Assembly (NCBI GenBank): GCA_004554485.1
Contig: SFLS01000011.1
Coordinates: forward strand, 1-46,397
Length of the DNA stretch: 46,397 nt
Direction: 5' to 3'
DNA from: Oscillospiraceae bacterium
GTDB lineage: Bacteria > Bacillota > Clostridia > Oscillospirales > Ruminococcaceae
The notes under the pieces were generated by a model that had not been told where the DNA came from, made no database searches, and saw nothing but the letters and a program-made list of their open reading frames with translations. This document shows positions 39,222 to 46,397 of the stretch, piece by piece; within the stretch, counting starts at the first letter, position 1; the number at the start of each line of letters is the position of its first letter. A program made the translations under genes and the position numbers.

Positions 39222-39222
39222 C

Positions 39223-39993
39223 TCAGGCCTCCCGCATGGCGGCGTATTTTTCCCGCACTTCGGCGGCGTGGCCGCAGGTCATTTTACCCTCGCCGCAGGC
39301 GCCGCGCACACAGCTGGGACCGGCATTGCGGAAAAGATGGGGCGCCACCGAAAGGCAAAGCCGCAGCATTTCATCCGCCACCTCGCGGATCTCCCACTGG
39401 GCACGGCGGCAGCAGCGCAGCTCAAAAAAGTTCATCAGGCTGCGGGCGTTCATCGTGACGATCATCTTGGTATCGCAGGCATTGGGCAGCACGAACCGCG
39501 CATCCTCAATGGCGGTCTTTTCCGCCTGACTGGCCGCAGCCTTGGGCGAAAGGCCCTGCTCCCGCAGCTCCTTTTCCCGGCGGGATTTCAACAGCTCGGT
39601 AATACGCTGGTAGTGGGCCACGCTTTCGCGCATCGCCGCCTCGAACTCCGCCTTGGCCTCCGGCACGGCAGCAATCTGCGGCGGAACCACCACTTCAAAG
39701 TCATTTTCCCGCACATACCGCTGGCTCTGCACGCTGAAAGAGGCGATGCGGTGCCGGGTGATCTGCGCCAACAGGGCGCGGGAGACTCCCTCAATGCCGA
39801 AGGTGAATACCGCGTGCTCCACCGGGCTCTGATGCCCCAGACCTGCCAGCATCTCCACAAACTCCCCCGCTTTTTCCGGGGTCAGTTTCTGCTGCACATC
39901 GGCAATCGAAGCCGGACTGTAACACAGTCGAGCCGCCGACGCAATCGTCATTTCGGGGTCGGGGGTATGGGTGATCAGTGTGACCTTTGGCAT
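39223..39993 (-). CDS. thyX: Flavin-dependent thymidylate synthase ThyX
   Basis: A 256-residue FAD enzyme that methylates dUMP to dTMP using methylene-tetrahydrofolate and NADPH. The ThyX motif RHRIASFSVQSQRY (RHRxxSx-x-x-SxR) and GHQSPVEHAVFTF are clear, along with NARSLMNFFELRCCRRAQWEIR. The start at 39993 (MPKVTLITHT) is chosen by family similarity and a GGAGGAAA site. FolD in this window supplies the one-carbon donor and tmk uses the product. Two mini-proteins follow it directly. Confidence 0.96.
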   Translation of the reverse strand: MPKVTLITHTPDPEMTIASAARLCYSPASIADVQQKLTPEKAGEFVEMLAGLGHQSPVEHAVFTFGIEGVSRALLAQITRHRIASFSVQSQRYVRENDFEVVVPPQIAAVPEAKAEFEAAMRESVAHYQRITELLKSRREKELREQGLSPKAAASQAEKTAIEDARFVLPNACDTKMIVTMNARSLMNFFELRCCRRAQWEIREVADEMLRLCLSVAPHLFRNAGPSCVRGACGEGKMTCGHAAEVREKYAAMREA

Positions 39994-40024
39994 GGTATTT
40001 CCTCCTCGTATGCAGTCGGTAATC

Positions 40025-42388
40025 TTATCGCTTTTCCAGCCGGGCAAAGGTCGCCATCAGGCGTTTGGCCCCTACGCTGTCAAAGTGGATGGTGAGTAAG
40101 TGGTCGCCGCCCATCGGCTCAATCTTCAGGATGGAGCCTTCCCCGAAGGTCTTGTGATAGACCCGGTCACCGGTCTTAAAACGGAACGGCTCCGCGGCCG
40201 GTTTTGGCCTTGGGGCAGCAGACGGGGGTACGGCGCCGGTGCGGGCCGGCTGACGCCATCCGCCGAAGCTGCCGGCGCCGCCGTAGCGCTCGGTCTCATC
40301 CTCGGTCTTCAGGCATTCCGGCGGGATTTCCCCCACAAAGCGGGAGGGCCGGTTGCGCGTGGTGCGTCCGAACAGCATCCGCTGGGCGGCGCCGGTGAGG
40401 GTCAGCTCTTTTTTGGCGCGGGTGATCCCGACATAGGCCAGCCGGCGCTCCTCTTCAATCTCGGCAGGCTCGTAGATAGCCTGCTGGCCGGGGAAGATGC
40501 CCTCCTCCATGCCGGTGATGAAAACGTAGGGAAATTCCAAGCCCTTGGCAGAGTGCAGCGTCATCAGCAGCACCTTATCCGAGTCCTCCTCCATGCTGTC
40601 CAGGTCGGTATACAGGGCAATCTCCTCCAGAAAGCCGGAAAGGCTCGGTTCCTCGGTCTCCTCGGTATATTTCAGCACGGTGGTTTTCAGCTCGCCGATA
40701 TTCTCCAGCCGCCCCCGGCTTTCCATATCTCCCTTCTGCTCCAGCGCGCGGACATAGCCGCTTTTTTCCAGCACCGCCTCCAGCGTTTCGATCAGCGGGA
40801 CCTCATCCACCTCCGCGGCAATGCCGTCCATCATGGCGGTAAACTCCATCAGGGCCTTTGCCTTGCCGGAGAGCGGCACATATTCCTCCGCCGTCTGCAG
40901 CGTGCGGTACAGCGACTGCCCCAGGCTGTCCGCCACCTGCTGGGCGGTATTCAGCGTGGCTTCGCCGATGCCGCGCTTTGGTTCATTGATGATGCGCCGC
41001 AGCCGCAGGGTATCCTCGGGGTTATTCAGCACCGCCAGATAGGCAAGGATATCCTTGACCTCCTTGCGGTCGAAGAATTTGAGCCCGCCGATGATGCAGT
41101 AAGGGATGCCCTGCCGGATGAACATCTGCTCCAGCGTGCTGGACAGGGCATTCATGCGGTACAGGATGGCGTGATCGCCGTAGCGGGCGCCCTTTTCCCG
41201 ATTTTTGCGGATGGCCCCGGCGATAAAGTGCGCTTCCCGCTGCTCATCGGCCGCCTTGTGGTACAGCACCCGTTCGCCGCGGGTATTTTCGGTCCACAGC
41301 GTTTTGCCCTTGCGCTGGCTGTTGCGGCTGATGACCGCGTTGGCGGCCTCCAGAATGATGCCGGTGCTGCGGTAGTTCTGCTCCAGACGGATCACGCGGG
41401 TCTCCCCAAACTGCTGCTCAAAGGAGAGGATATTTTCGATGGTGGCGCCGCGGAATTTATAGATGCTCTGGTCGTCATCGCCCACCACGCACAGGTTACC
41501 ATGACCGCCGGCTAGAAGGCTGACCAGCAGATACTGGGCGTGGTTGGTATCCTGGTACTCATCCACCATGATGTAACGGTAGCGCCGCTGGTATTTCTGC
41601 AGCACCTCCGGGAACTGCTGAAACAGCCGGACGGTAAGCAGGATGATATCGTCAAAATCGAGGGCGTTGGCCTCCCGGAGCATTTTCTGGTACAGGGCGT
41701 AGACCTTGGCGGTCATCTGCAGGGCAAAGTTGTCGCCGGCGTTCTGCCGCAGCCCGTCGGGGGTCAGCAGCTTGTCCTTGGCGCGGCTGATATTGCCCAG
41801 CAGGGTTTTGGGGCTAAAGTTCCTGTCGCTGAGATTCAGTTGGGCCATGGCGTCCTTGATGACCCGCACGCTGTCGTCGGTATCGTAGATGGTGAAATTC
41901 CGGCCGTAGCCCAGCGCCTCAATCTCGCTGCGCAGGATACGGGAACAGGCCGCGTGAAAGGTGGCCGCGTGGACCTCCTCGCCCCTTGTGCCCAGCATGG
42001 CGGCCAGCCGCGTGCGCAGCTCCCCCGCCGCCTTGTTGGTGAAGGTGATGGCAAGGATATTCCATGGGGCGGGAACTTCGTGCGCCAGCAGCGCATCCGC
42101 CTGTTCCCGATAGCTACCGTCGGCGGCGCACAGCTCCAGTAAACGCCAGTTCTCCTCCGTCAATGGGGGCATATCATCGGTGCGGGAGGACGCCGTACCG
42201 TACTGCAGCAGATTGGCGATGCGATGGATGAGAACCGTTGTTTTGCCGCTGCCGGCCCCGGCCAGAATCAGCACCGGACCTTCCGTCGCGAAAACGGCTT
42301 CCCGCTGCATGGGATTCAGCCTGGCAAAGCGCCGGTCCAGAATCGCTTTTTTCAACTTCTGATAGTTCTCATTGTTGTGCTGCGGCAT
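40025..42388 (-). CDS. pcrA: ATP-dependent DNA helicase PcrA/UvrD
   Basis: A 787-residue SF1A 3'-5' helicase in repair and in removal of recombinase or stalled polymerase. Walker A is GAGSGKTT near residue 46; DEYQDTNHAQYLL (motif II), GDDDQSIYKFRGA (III), QNYRST (IV), LMTLHSAKGLEFPYVFITGMEEG (V) and VGITRAKKEL (VI) are present. The C-terminal 60 residues (GDRVYHKTFGEGSILKIE) are the Tudor-like domain that binds RNA polymerase in PcrA. It has its own extended -10 promoter and sits 31 bases before thyX. Confidence 0.97.
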   Translation of the reverse strand: MPQHNNENYQKLKKAILDRRFARLNPMQREAVFATEGPVLILAGAGSGKTTVLIHRIANLLQYGTASSRTDDMPPLTEENWRLLELCAADGSYREQADALLAHEVPAPWNILAITFTNKAAGELRTRLAAMLGTRGEEVHAATFHAACSRILRSEIEALGYGRNFTIYDTDDSVRVIKDAMAQLNLSDRNFSPKTLLGNISRAKDKLLTPDGLRQNAGDNFALQMTAKVYALYQKMLREANALDFDDIILLTVRLFQQFPEVLQKYQRRYRYIMVDEYQDTNHAQYLLVSLLAGGHGNLCVVGDDDQSIYKFRGATIENILSFEQQFGETRVIRLEQNYRSTGIILEAANAVISRNSQRKGKTLWTENTRGERVLYHKAADEQREAHFIAGAIRKNREKGARYGDHAILYRMNALSSTLEQMFIRQGIPYCIIGGLKFFDRKEVKDILAYLAVLNNPEDTLRLRRIINEPKRGIGEATLNTAQQVADSLGQSLYRTLQTAEEYVPLSGKAKALMEFTAMMDGIAAEVDEVPLIETLEAVLEKSGYVRALEQKGDMESRGRLENIGELKTTVLKYTEETEEPSLSGFLEEIALYTDLDSMEEDSDKVLLMTLHSAKGLEFPYVFITGMEEGIFPGQQAIYEPAEIEEERRLAYVGITRAKKELTLTGAAQRMLFGRTTRNRPSRFVGEIPPECLKTEDETERYGGAGSFGGWRQPARTGAVPPSAAPRPKPAAEPFRFKTGDRVYHKTFGEGSILKIEPMGGDHLLTIHFDSVGAKRLMATFARLEKR

Positions 42389-42442
42389 GGGGTTCTCCTT
42401 TATCGTCAGATGAAATCATCACACAATGCTTCCTAACAACTT

Positions 42443-42448
42443 ATTGTA
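42443..42448 (-). promoter_or_regulatory. Extended -10 promoter of pcrA
   Basis: Minus-strand TGATACAAT gives a TGn-extended TACAAT, about 55 bp before the pcrA start; the -35 region is poor. Confidence 0.55.
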
Positions 42449-42501
42449 TCACAAATCTCCCCTTTCGGGAACAGCCTGGGGCAAAATTTCTTGCAGGACA
42501 T

Positions 42502-42604
42502 AAAAATAAACGCACGGCAGGAAGCCGCGCGCTTATTCTCTGCATAGTGTTTTGGAGTATGCCAAATCAAAGGAGTGCAACGCATTTCCCGTTTGCGTTG
42601 TTCT
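42502..42604 (-). ncRNA. Putative small RNA of about 103 nt
   Basis: A consensus promoter (42611-42639) and a strong intrinsic terminator delimit a transcript of about 103 bases lying between the asd terminator and the pcrA promoter. It has a 5' hairpin (CAACGCA pairing with TGCGTTG), a middle single-stranded stretch that includes CACTCCTTTG, complementary to AAAGGAG ribosome sites, and a 3' terminator hairpin. No reading frame with a ribosome site is present. A trans-acting antisense role on translation starts is inference. I do not recognise the RNA family. Confidence 0.6.
42505..42537 (-). terminator. Terminator of the small RNA
   Basis: A 14-bp stem (42524-42537 with 42505-42518) with two G.U pairs that pair only on the minus strand, a five-base loop and a T-rich tail. 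Confidence 0.85.
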
Positions 42605-42610
42605 GCTAAT

Positions 42611-42639
42611 AGAATATCGTATAATTCCCCGTTTGTCAA
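42611..42639 (-). promoter_or_regulatory. Promoter of the small RNA
   Basis: Minus-strand TTGACA (42634-42639), 17 bp, TATTCT (42611-42616): consensus -35 and good -10. Confidence 0.82.
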
Positions 42640-42667
42640 GCCCTTGCGAAGAAATTAATTGCGGCAG

Positions 42668-42698
42668 AAAAACATTCGCCGTTCCCGAAGGAACGGCG
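42668..42698 (-). terminator. Terminator of the hom-lysC-asd operon
   Basis: Minus strand: CGCCGTTCC (42690-42698) pairs with GGAACGGCG (42677-42685) around TTCG, then AATGTTTTT. Confidence 0.9.
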
Positions 42699-42710
42699 GA
42701 TTTTACTGCG

Positions 42711-43712
42711 TTACCGGCACAGCAGCTCGGCGATCTGTACGGCATTGGTGGCCGCGCCCTTGCGGATCTGATCCCCGCAGCACCACAGGCACAGACCGTT
42801 GGGATCGGTCAAATCCGGGCGGATACGCCCGACAAAGACAAGATCCTGGTCGCTGGTATCCAGCGGCATGGGATAGAGTTCATTGGATAGATCATCCACC
42901 AGGCGGCAGCCCGGCGCCGCGGCAATGGCCTCCCGCGCCCGGGCGACCGGGATGGGCTGCGCGAAGCGCGCCGCGACCGCGATGGAGTGCGAACGCATCA
43001 CGGGCACGCGCACGCAGGTGCACGCGACCTTCATTTCCGGTAGATGCAGAATCTTGCGGCCCTCGTTCTGCAGCTTCATTTCCTCGCTGGTGTAGCCTTC
43101 GTGGGAAAGGCCGCCGATGCGGGGAATGAGGTTATAGGCGATCTGATAAGGAAAGACATGGGGCTGCACCGGCTCGCCCCGGTACAGGGCTTCTACCTCC
43201 TCCTCCAGCTCCAGCGGGCCGCCGGCCCCCGCCCCGGAAACCGCCTGATAGGTGGCGGCTGTCATGGAGAGGATGGGCGACAGCCGCCGCAGCGCCGCCA
43301 CCGCCACCAGCGTGATGATGGTAGAGCAGTTGGGATTGGCGATGATCCCCCGGTGCTGCAGCGCGTCCTCCGGATTGATCTCCGGCACGACCAGTGGAAC
43401 ATCATCCTCCATGCGGAAAGCGCTGGAATTATCGATAAACACCGCGCCGGCAGCCCGGATAGCCGGAGCAAAACGCCGGGCGATCTCGTTTTCGGCCGCG
43501 CCCAGCACAATATCCGCCCCGGTAAAGGCGGCATCCGTCGCTTCCTCCACCGTGATTTCCCGCCCGGCAAAGGGCAGCTTTTTGCCGACACTGCGGGCGC
43601 TGGCCAGGCAGCGCAGCTCCCCTACCGGGAACTGCCGCTCCTCCAGCACCTTGAGCATTTCACGGCCGACGGCGCCGGTAGCGCCCAGGACCGTTATGTT
43701 ATAGCGTTTCAT
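42711..43712 (-). CDS. asd: Aspartate-semialdehyde dehydrogenase
   Basis: A 333-residue NADPH enzyme reducing aspartyl phosphate to aspartate semialdehyde, the branch point to lysine/diaminopimelate and homoserine. The N-terminal VLGATGAVGREML dinucleotide loop, FIDNSSAFRM, the catalytic Cys in IIANPNCSTI and the MRSHSIAVAARF active-site His are all visible. It follows lysC by 24 bases and ends at a terminator. Confidence 0.97.
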   Translation of the reverse strand: MKRYNITVLGATGAVGREMLKVLEERQFPVGELRCLASARSVGKKLPFAGREITVEEATDAAFTGADIVLGAAENEIARRFAPAIRAAGAVFIDNSSAFRMEDDVPLVVPEINPEDALQHRGIIANPNCSTIITLVAVAALRRLSPILSMTAATYQAVSGAGAGGPLELEEEVEALYRGEPVQPHVFPYQIAYNLIPRIGGLSHEGYTSEEMKLQNEGRKILHLPEMKVACTCVRVPVMRSHSIAVAARFAQPIPVARAREAIAAAPGCRLVDDLSNELYPMPLDTSDQDLVFVGRIRPDLTDPNGLCLWCCGDQIRKGAATNAVQIAELLCR

Positions 43713-43736
43713 TCCCTGATTCCCCCTGTAACTTGG

Positions 43737-45056
43737 TTATTTGACAAAGCTGTCGTACAGCACCCGCACCGTCTTTTCAAAATCAGCGTTATCCACCCCG
43801 ACGATGATGTTCAGCTCCTCCGGGCCCTGGCTGATCATGCGGATACTGATGCCGTTTTCGCCCAGCGCGGCAAAGATCTTGCCGGAAGTGCCGGGACGGC
43901 AGGCCATTTTGCGGCCGACCGCCGCCACGATGGAGATATTTTCGGCAACCTGCAGCTTATCGGGGGAAAATTCCTTTTGCAGTTCCCCCAGGATGGAATA
44001 GAGGCACCCCGCGGCCTTGCCGCTCTGCACCACCAGCGAAACGCTGTCAATGCCGGATGGAGTGTATTCCACATTAAGATTATGCCGCTCAAAGACCTCT
44101 AATACCCGACGCAGACTGCCGGGAGAGGAGGACAGACCGTTTTTTGCCATGGTGACGATGGAAAAATTGCGCCGGCCGGCAATGCCGGTGATAAAGCGGT
44201 TTTTTTCGCTTTCCAGCTCATCCTCGAAATACTCCCGGATGAGAGTGCCCGGATGCTGAGGCTCATTGGTATTGCGGATGTTCAGCGGGATATCCGCCTG
44301 CCGTACCGGAAAGACGCTGGCTTCGTGCAGCACCTGGGCGCCCATGTAGCTCAGCTCCCGCAGCTCGCTGTAGGTGATGCGCTCGATGGGCCGGGGGTGC
44401 TCCACGATGCGGGGATCCGCCATCAGGATCCCGGAAACATCGGTCCAGTTTTCGTACACATCGGCCGAAAGCGCCGCCGCTGCCAAAGCGCCGGTCACAT
44501 CGCTGCCGCCGCGGGTCAGCACCCGGATATGGCCATCCGGCATCACGCCGTAAAAGCCCGGAATGACGACCCGCCGCTCCCCGGCGATACGGCGCAGCAT
44601 TTCGTAGGAATGCTCCCGGTCGATCTGACCGTCAAAGGTAAACTGCAGCCAGTCGGCGGCATCCAGAAAGTCATAACCCAGATACTCCGCCATCAGACGG
44701 GCCGCGAAATATTCCCCGCGGGAAACCAGCTCATCCTGGCTGATCCCCTGCTGCATTTTCCGGTAAAGGACATCAAACTCCCCTTGTACCTCCATTGACA
44801 GGCCGCATTCGGCGGCAATCTGCCGGTAGCGATCCGCGATCATGCCATAAACGTTCTCGCAGCTGACCCCATACTGCAGATGGGCGCAGCAAAGGTACAG
44901 CAGATCGGTGATCTTATGATCCCCATCGAAGCGTTTGCCGGGCGCGGAAACCACCACGACCCGGCGATCGGGATCCGATGTGACAATCTGACGCACTTTG
45001 GCAAACTGGGCGGCATCCGCCAGCGAGGAGCCGCCGAATTTTACAACTTTCAACAT
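43737..45056 (-). CDS. lysC: Aspartate kinase
   Basis: A 439-residue kinase forming aspartyl-4-phosphate. VVKFGGSSLADAAQF at the N-terminus, the VVSAPGKRFDGDHKITD loop, FYGVMPDGHIRVLTRGGSDVTGA and SYMGAQVLHEASVFP mark the amino-acid kinase domain. Two ACT domains occupy about residues 300-439 and normally bind lysine or threonine for feedback control. The monofunctional type with long kinase domain is the class typical of Clostridia with hom next to it. It lies 15 bases after hom. An AAAGGA site precedes the ATG. Confidence 0.95.
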   Translation of the reverse strand: MLKVVKFGGSSLADAAQFAKVRQIVTSDPDRRVVVVSAPGKRFDGDHKITDLLYLCCAHLQYGVSCENVYGMIADRYRQIAAECGLSMEVQGEFDVLYRKMQQGISQDELVSRGEYFAARLMAEYLGYDFLDAADWLQFTFDGQIDREHSYEMLRRIAGERRVVIPGFYGVMPDGHIRVLTRGGSDVTGALAAAALSADVYENWTDVSGILMADPRIVEHPRPIERITYSELRELSYMGAQVLHEASVFPVRQADIPLNIRNTNEPQHPGTLIREYFEDELESEKNRFITGIAGRRNFSIVTMAKNGLSSSPGSLRRVLEVFERHNLNVEYTPSGIDSVSLVVQSGKAAGCLYSILGELQKEFSPDKLQVAENISIVAAVGRKMACRPGTSGKIFAALGENGISIRMISQGPEELNIIVGVDNADFEKTVRVLYDSFVK

Positions 45057-45071
45057 ACGGGTTTCCTTTCT

Positions 45072-46217
45072 TCAGCCGTTAAAAGCCGCAAAGAAGATCT
45101 CGGGATCATTGCGCCGGGCTTCCAGATACCAGCTGTGCATCTGGGCCGGAGTGACCGGACGGGTGATAACCCCATTGCCCCAGCGTTTTTCCACACAGCC
45201 ATCCATAAACCAGGTATCCACCAGATAGCGCACATAATACCGGCGCTCCTCGCAGAGATTGTTGGAGGGCATGGGCTGGGATATCTGTGTATAAAACCCC
45301 TGTTTTTTCTCACAAAGGTCCAGAAGATCCTGCACCACGGCAAAGGCGGTGGGCCAGCGGCCCGCCCCTTCCCCAAAGAAGCTTTGACGCCCGGCGTATT
45401 CCGAAACGGAGGTGATGAGATTGAAGTTGGCGGGGACAGCGGCTTCCAGCGTTTCCGCCTTGAAAAGGGTCGGTTCCACCACGGCCATCACCGCGCCGTC
45501 CTTTACCCGTCGGGCTGTGGCATACAGCTTGCAGACATACCCCTGCTCGTTAAAGCCGGCGATATCCTCCCGCGTGATACCGGCAATGCCGGCGACCGGG
45601 ACCTGCTGCTCGGTAAGGCTGGTATCGAAGGCCACGTTGGCGCTGATCATCAGCTTGCGGCGGACATCCAGCCCCTCGATATCCGCGGTGGGGTCGGCCT
45701 CGGCATAGCCCAGCCGCTGGGCATCCTGCAGGACCGAATCGTAGTCATAGCCTTTTTTGTGCATGACATCCAGTATATAGTTGGTGGTCCCGTTCATAAT
45801 GCCGCATACTTCGGCGATTTGCCCCAGACGCTTTTGCCGCTGCAGATTGGGCAGCCAGGGAATGCCACCGCCGACTGCCGCCGAGGAGCGAAACCCGACG
45901 CCCGTTTCCTTTGCGACCGAGGTGACGGTATCGTAGTGCTCCGCCAGCAGCTGTTTATTGGCCGTCACGATATTTTTGCCGGCGTGCATCGCTCCGGTGA
46001 GGTACTGCAAGGCAGGCTCGCTGCCGCCCATGACCTCTACAACGGTATCTACTTCCCCATCCTGCAGGATCACCGAAAAATCGGTGACGCTGCGCTCGCC
46101 CAGCTCGGGAATGGGGGCTTTATCCAGCACATATTTCACGGTGATATCCTGCCGGTCTTTCAGCAGCTCGTAAACGCCGCCGCCCACCGTACCGTAACCC
46201 AACAATGCGATATTCAT
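45072..46217 (-). CDS. hom: Homoserine dehydrogenase
   Basis: A 381-residue enzyme reducing aspartate semialdehyde to homoserine. The Rossmann LLGYGTVGGGVYELL, VTANKQLLAEH, the CGIMNGTTNYIL motif, and GYAEADPTADIEGLDVRRKL with catalytic Asp and Lys are intact. The protein ends after the catalytic part and lacks the ACT domain many family members carry, so threonine control may act elsewhere. The start at 46217 is six to seven bases after GGGAGG. It leads the hom-lysC-asd operon and is divergent from thrC. Confidence 0.95.
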   Translation of the reverse strand: MNIALLGYGTVGGGVYELLKDRQDITVKYVLDKAPIPELGERSVTDFSVILQDGEVDTVVEVMGGSEPALQYLTGAMHAGKNIVTANKQLLAEHYDTVTSVAKETGVGFRSSAAVGGGIPWLPNLQRQKRLGQIAEVCGIMNGTTNYILDVMHKKGYDYDSVLQDAQRLGYAEADPTADIEGLDVRRKLMISANVAFDTSLTEQQVPVAGIAGITREDIAGFNEQGYVCKLYATARRVKDGAVMAVVEPTLFKAETLEAAVPANFNLITSVSEYAGRQSFFGEGAGRWPTAFAVVQDLLDLCEKKQGFYTQISQPMPSNNLCEERRYYVRYLVDTWFMDGCVEKRWGNGVITRPVTPAQMHSWYLEARRNDPEIFFAAFNG

Positions 46218-46276
46218 TTTACAATCCTCCCGAATGATTGCCAGAGTAAAAACGATTGTTTTTCCCAAAAAGGCAC

Positions 46277-46324
46277 TTGTATTTCTGTCGGAAACAGTAT
46301 ATCATAAGGAAAAGCCAAAAGCAA
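46277..46324. promoter_or_regulatory. Overlapping divergent promoters of hom-lysC-asd and thrC
   Basis: Minus strand: TTGCTT (46319-46324), 17 bp, TATACT (46296-46301). Plus strand: TTGTAT (46277-46282), 17 bp, TATCAT (46300-46305). The two -10 boxes overlap by two bases, so the polymerases compete for the same DNA. Confidence 0.65.
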
Positions 46325-46368
46325 GACTTGCCGAAGGTTCTTTTTTAACCGGAAAAGGAGACAAACCC

Positions 46369-46397
46369 ATGCAATACAACAGTACCCGAAACCGCAA
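46369..46397 (+). CDS. thrC: Threonine synthase, first codons only (cut by window edge)
   Basis: An AAAAGGAG site lies about nine bases before an ATG that opens MQYNSTRNR, very like the N-terminus of threonine synthases. Position divergent from hom-lysC-asd supports the call, as ThrC takes phosphohomoserine to threonine. Only nine full codons are visible, so this is provisional. Confidence 0.6.

Noticed and set aside
1..46397. CRISPR arrays, insertion sequences, prophage or integrase genes
   Set aside because: None seen; no regularly spaced repeats and no transposase or integrase-like protein.

Overview
The window looks like a chromosomal contig from a Gram-positive anaerobe of the class Clostridia, most likely an Oscillospiraceae/Ruminococcaceae-type gut bacterium. 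The reasons are strong AGGAGG ribosome sites, many GTG and TTG starts, a class B sortase with its surface substrate, a lipoprotein and Lgt, ThyX in place of ThyA, a complete-looking MEP isoprenoid operon, a cobalamin riboswitch and no outer-membrane genes. Base composition is fairly GC-rich, apart from an AT-richer hydrolase gene near 7.2-7.9 kb. Family calls come from reading the translated sequence; no database search was run.

Layout. 1-2.8 kb: a two-component system (kinase cut by the window edge) and a membrane glycosyltransferase. 2.9-5.7 kb: the magnesium transporter mgtE, preceded by a hairpin and a 25-codon leader ORF, then a lipoprotein. 5.7-7.1 kb: a cloverleaf of contiguous hairpins, then a B12-riboswitch operon (DUF4430 protein plus ECF S component). 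7.2-13.5 kb: hydrolase, idi, uridine phosphorylase, nicotinate phosphoribosyltransferase, two unknown membrane-anchored proteins and a CNNM/HlyC-type CBS protein. 13.7-18.4 kb: pnp, rpsO, folD and lgt, with structured leaders on pnp and rpsO. 18.5-21 kb: a CDF transporter, a divergent gene pair with a symmetric shared promoter, and tRNA-Pro(GGG). 21.2-25.7 kb: a sortase B and a 969-residue thioester adhesin whose leader contains a pseudoknotted RNA fold. 25.7-30.6 kb: dxr-ispF-ispE-ispD-dxs. 30.7-33.2 kb: a VOC protein, a TetR-GNAT fusion and a CofE-like ligase. 33.2-42.4 kb: a long minus-strand run of pcrA, thyX, two mini-proteins, tmk, DUF2156, GNAT, DJ-1, U32 and manA. 42.5-46.4 kb: a probable small RNA, then hom-lysC-asd, divergent from thrC.

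How genes work together. dxr, ispF, ispE, ispD and dxs make IPP/DMAPP, and idi 17 kb away interconverts them; however ispF has lost its N-terminus and dxr its stop, so this copy appears broken or misassembled. hom, lysC, asd and thrC form the aspartate-to-threonine branch. thyX and tmk give dTMP and dTDP, with two small one-helix proteins between them that carry the GIIGG-x-DGP motif of sodium-pump decarboxylase beta subunits. The adhesin and sortase form a surface-attachment pair. Lgt would lipidate the lipoprotein.

The items most worth a second look are the mini-proteins in the thyX-tmk cluster, the pseudoknotted adhesin leader, the cloverleaf repeat at 5.75 kb, the dxr/ispF junction, the mgtE leader peptide and the small RNA at 42.5 kb.
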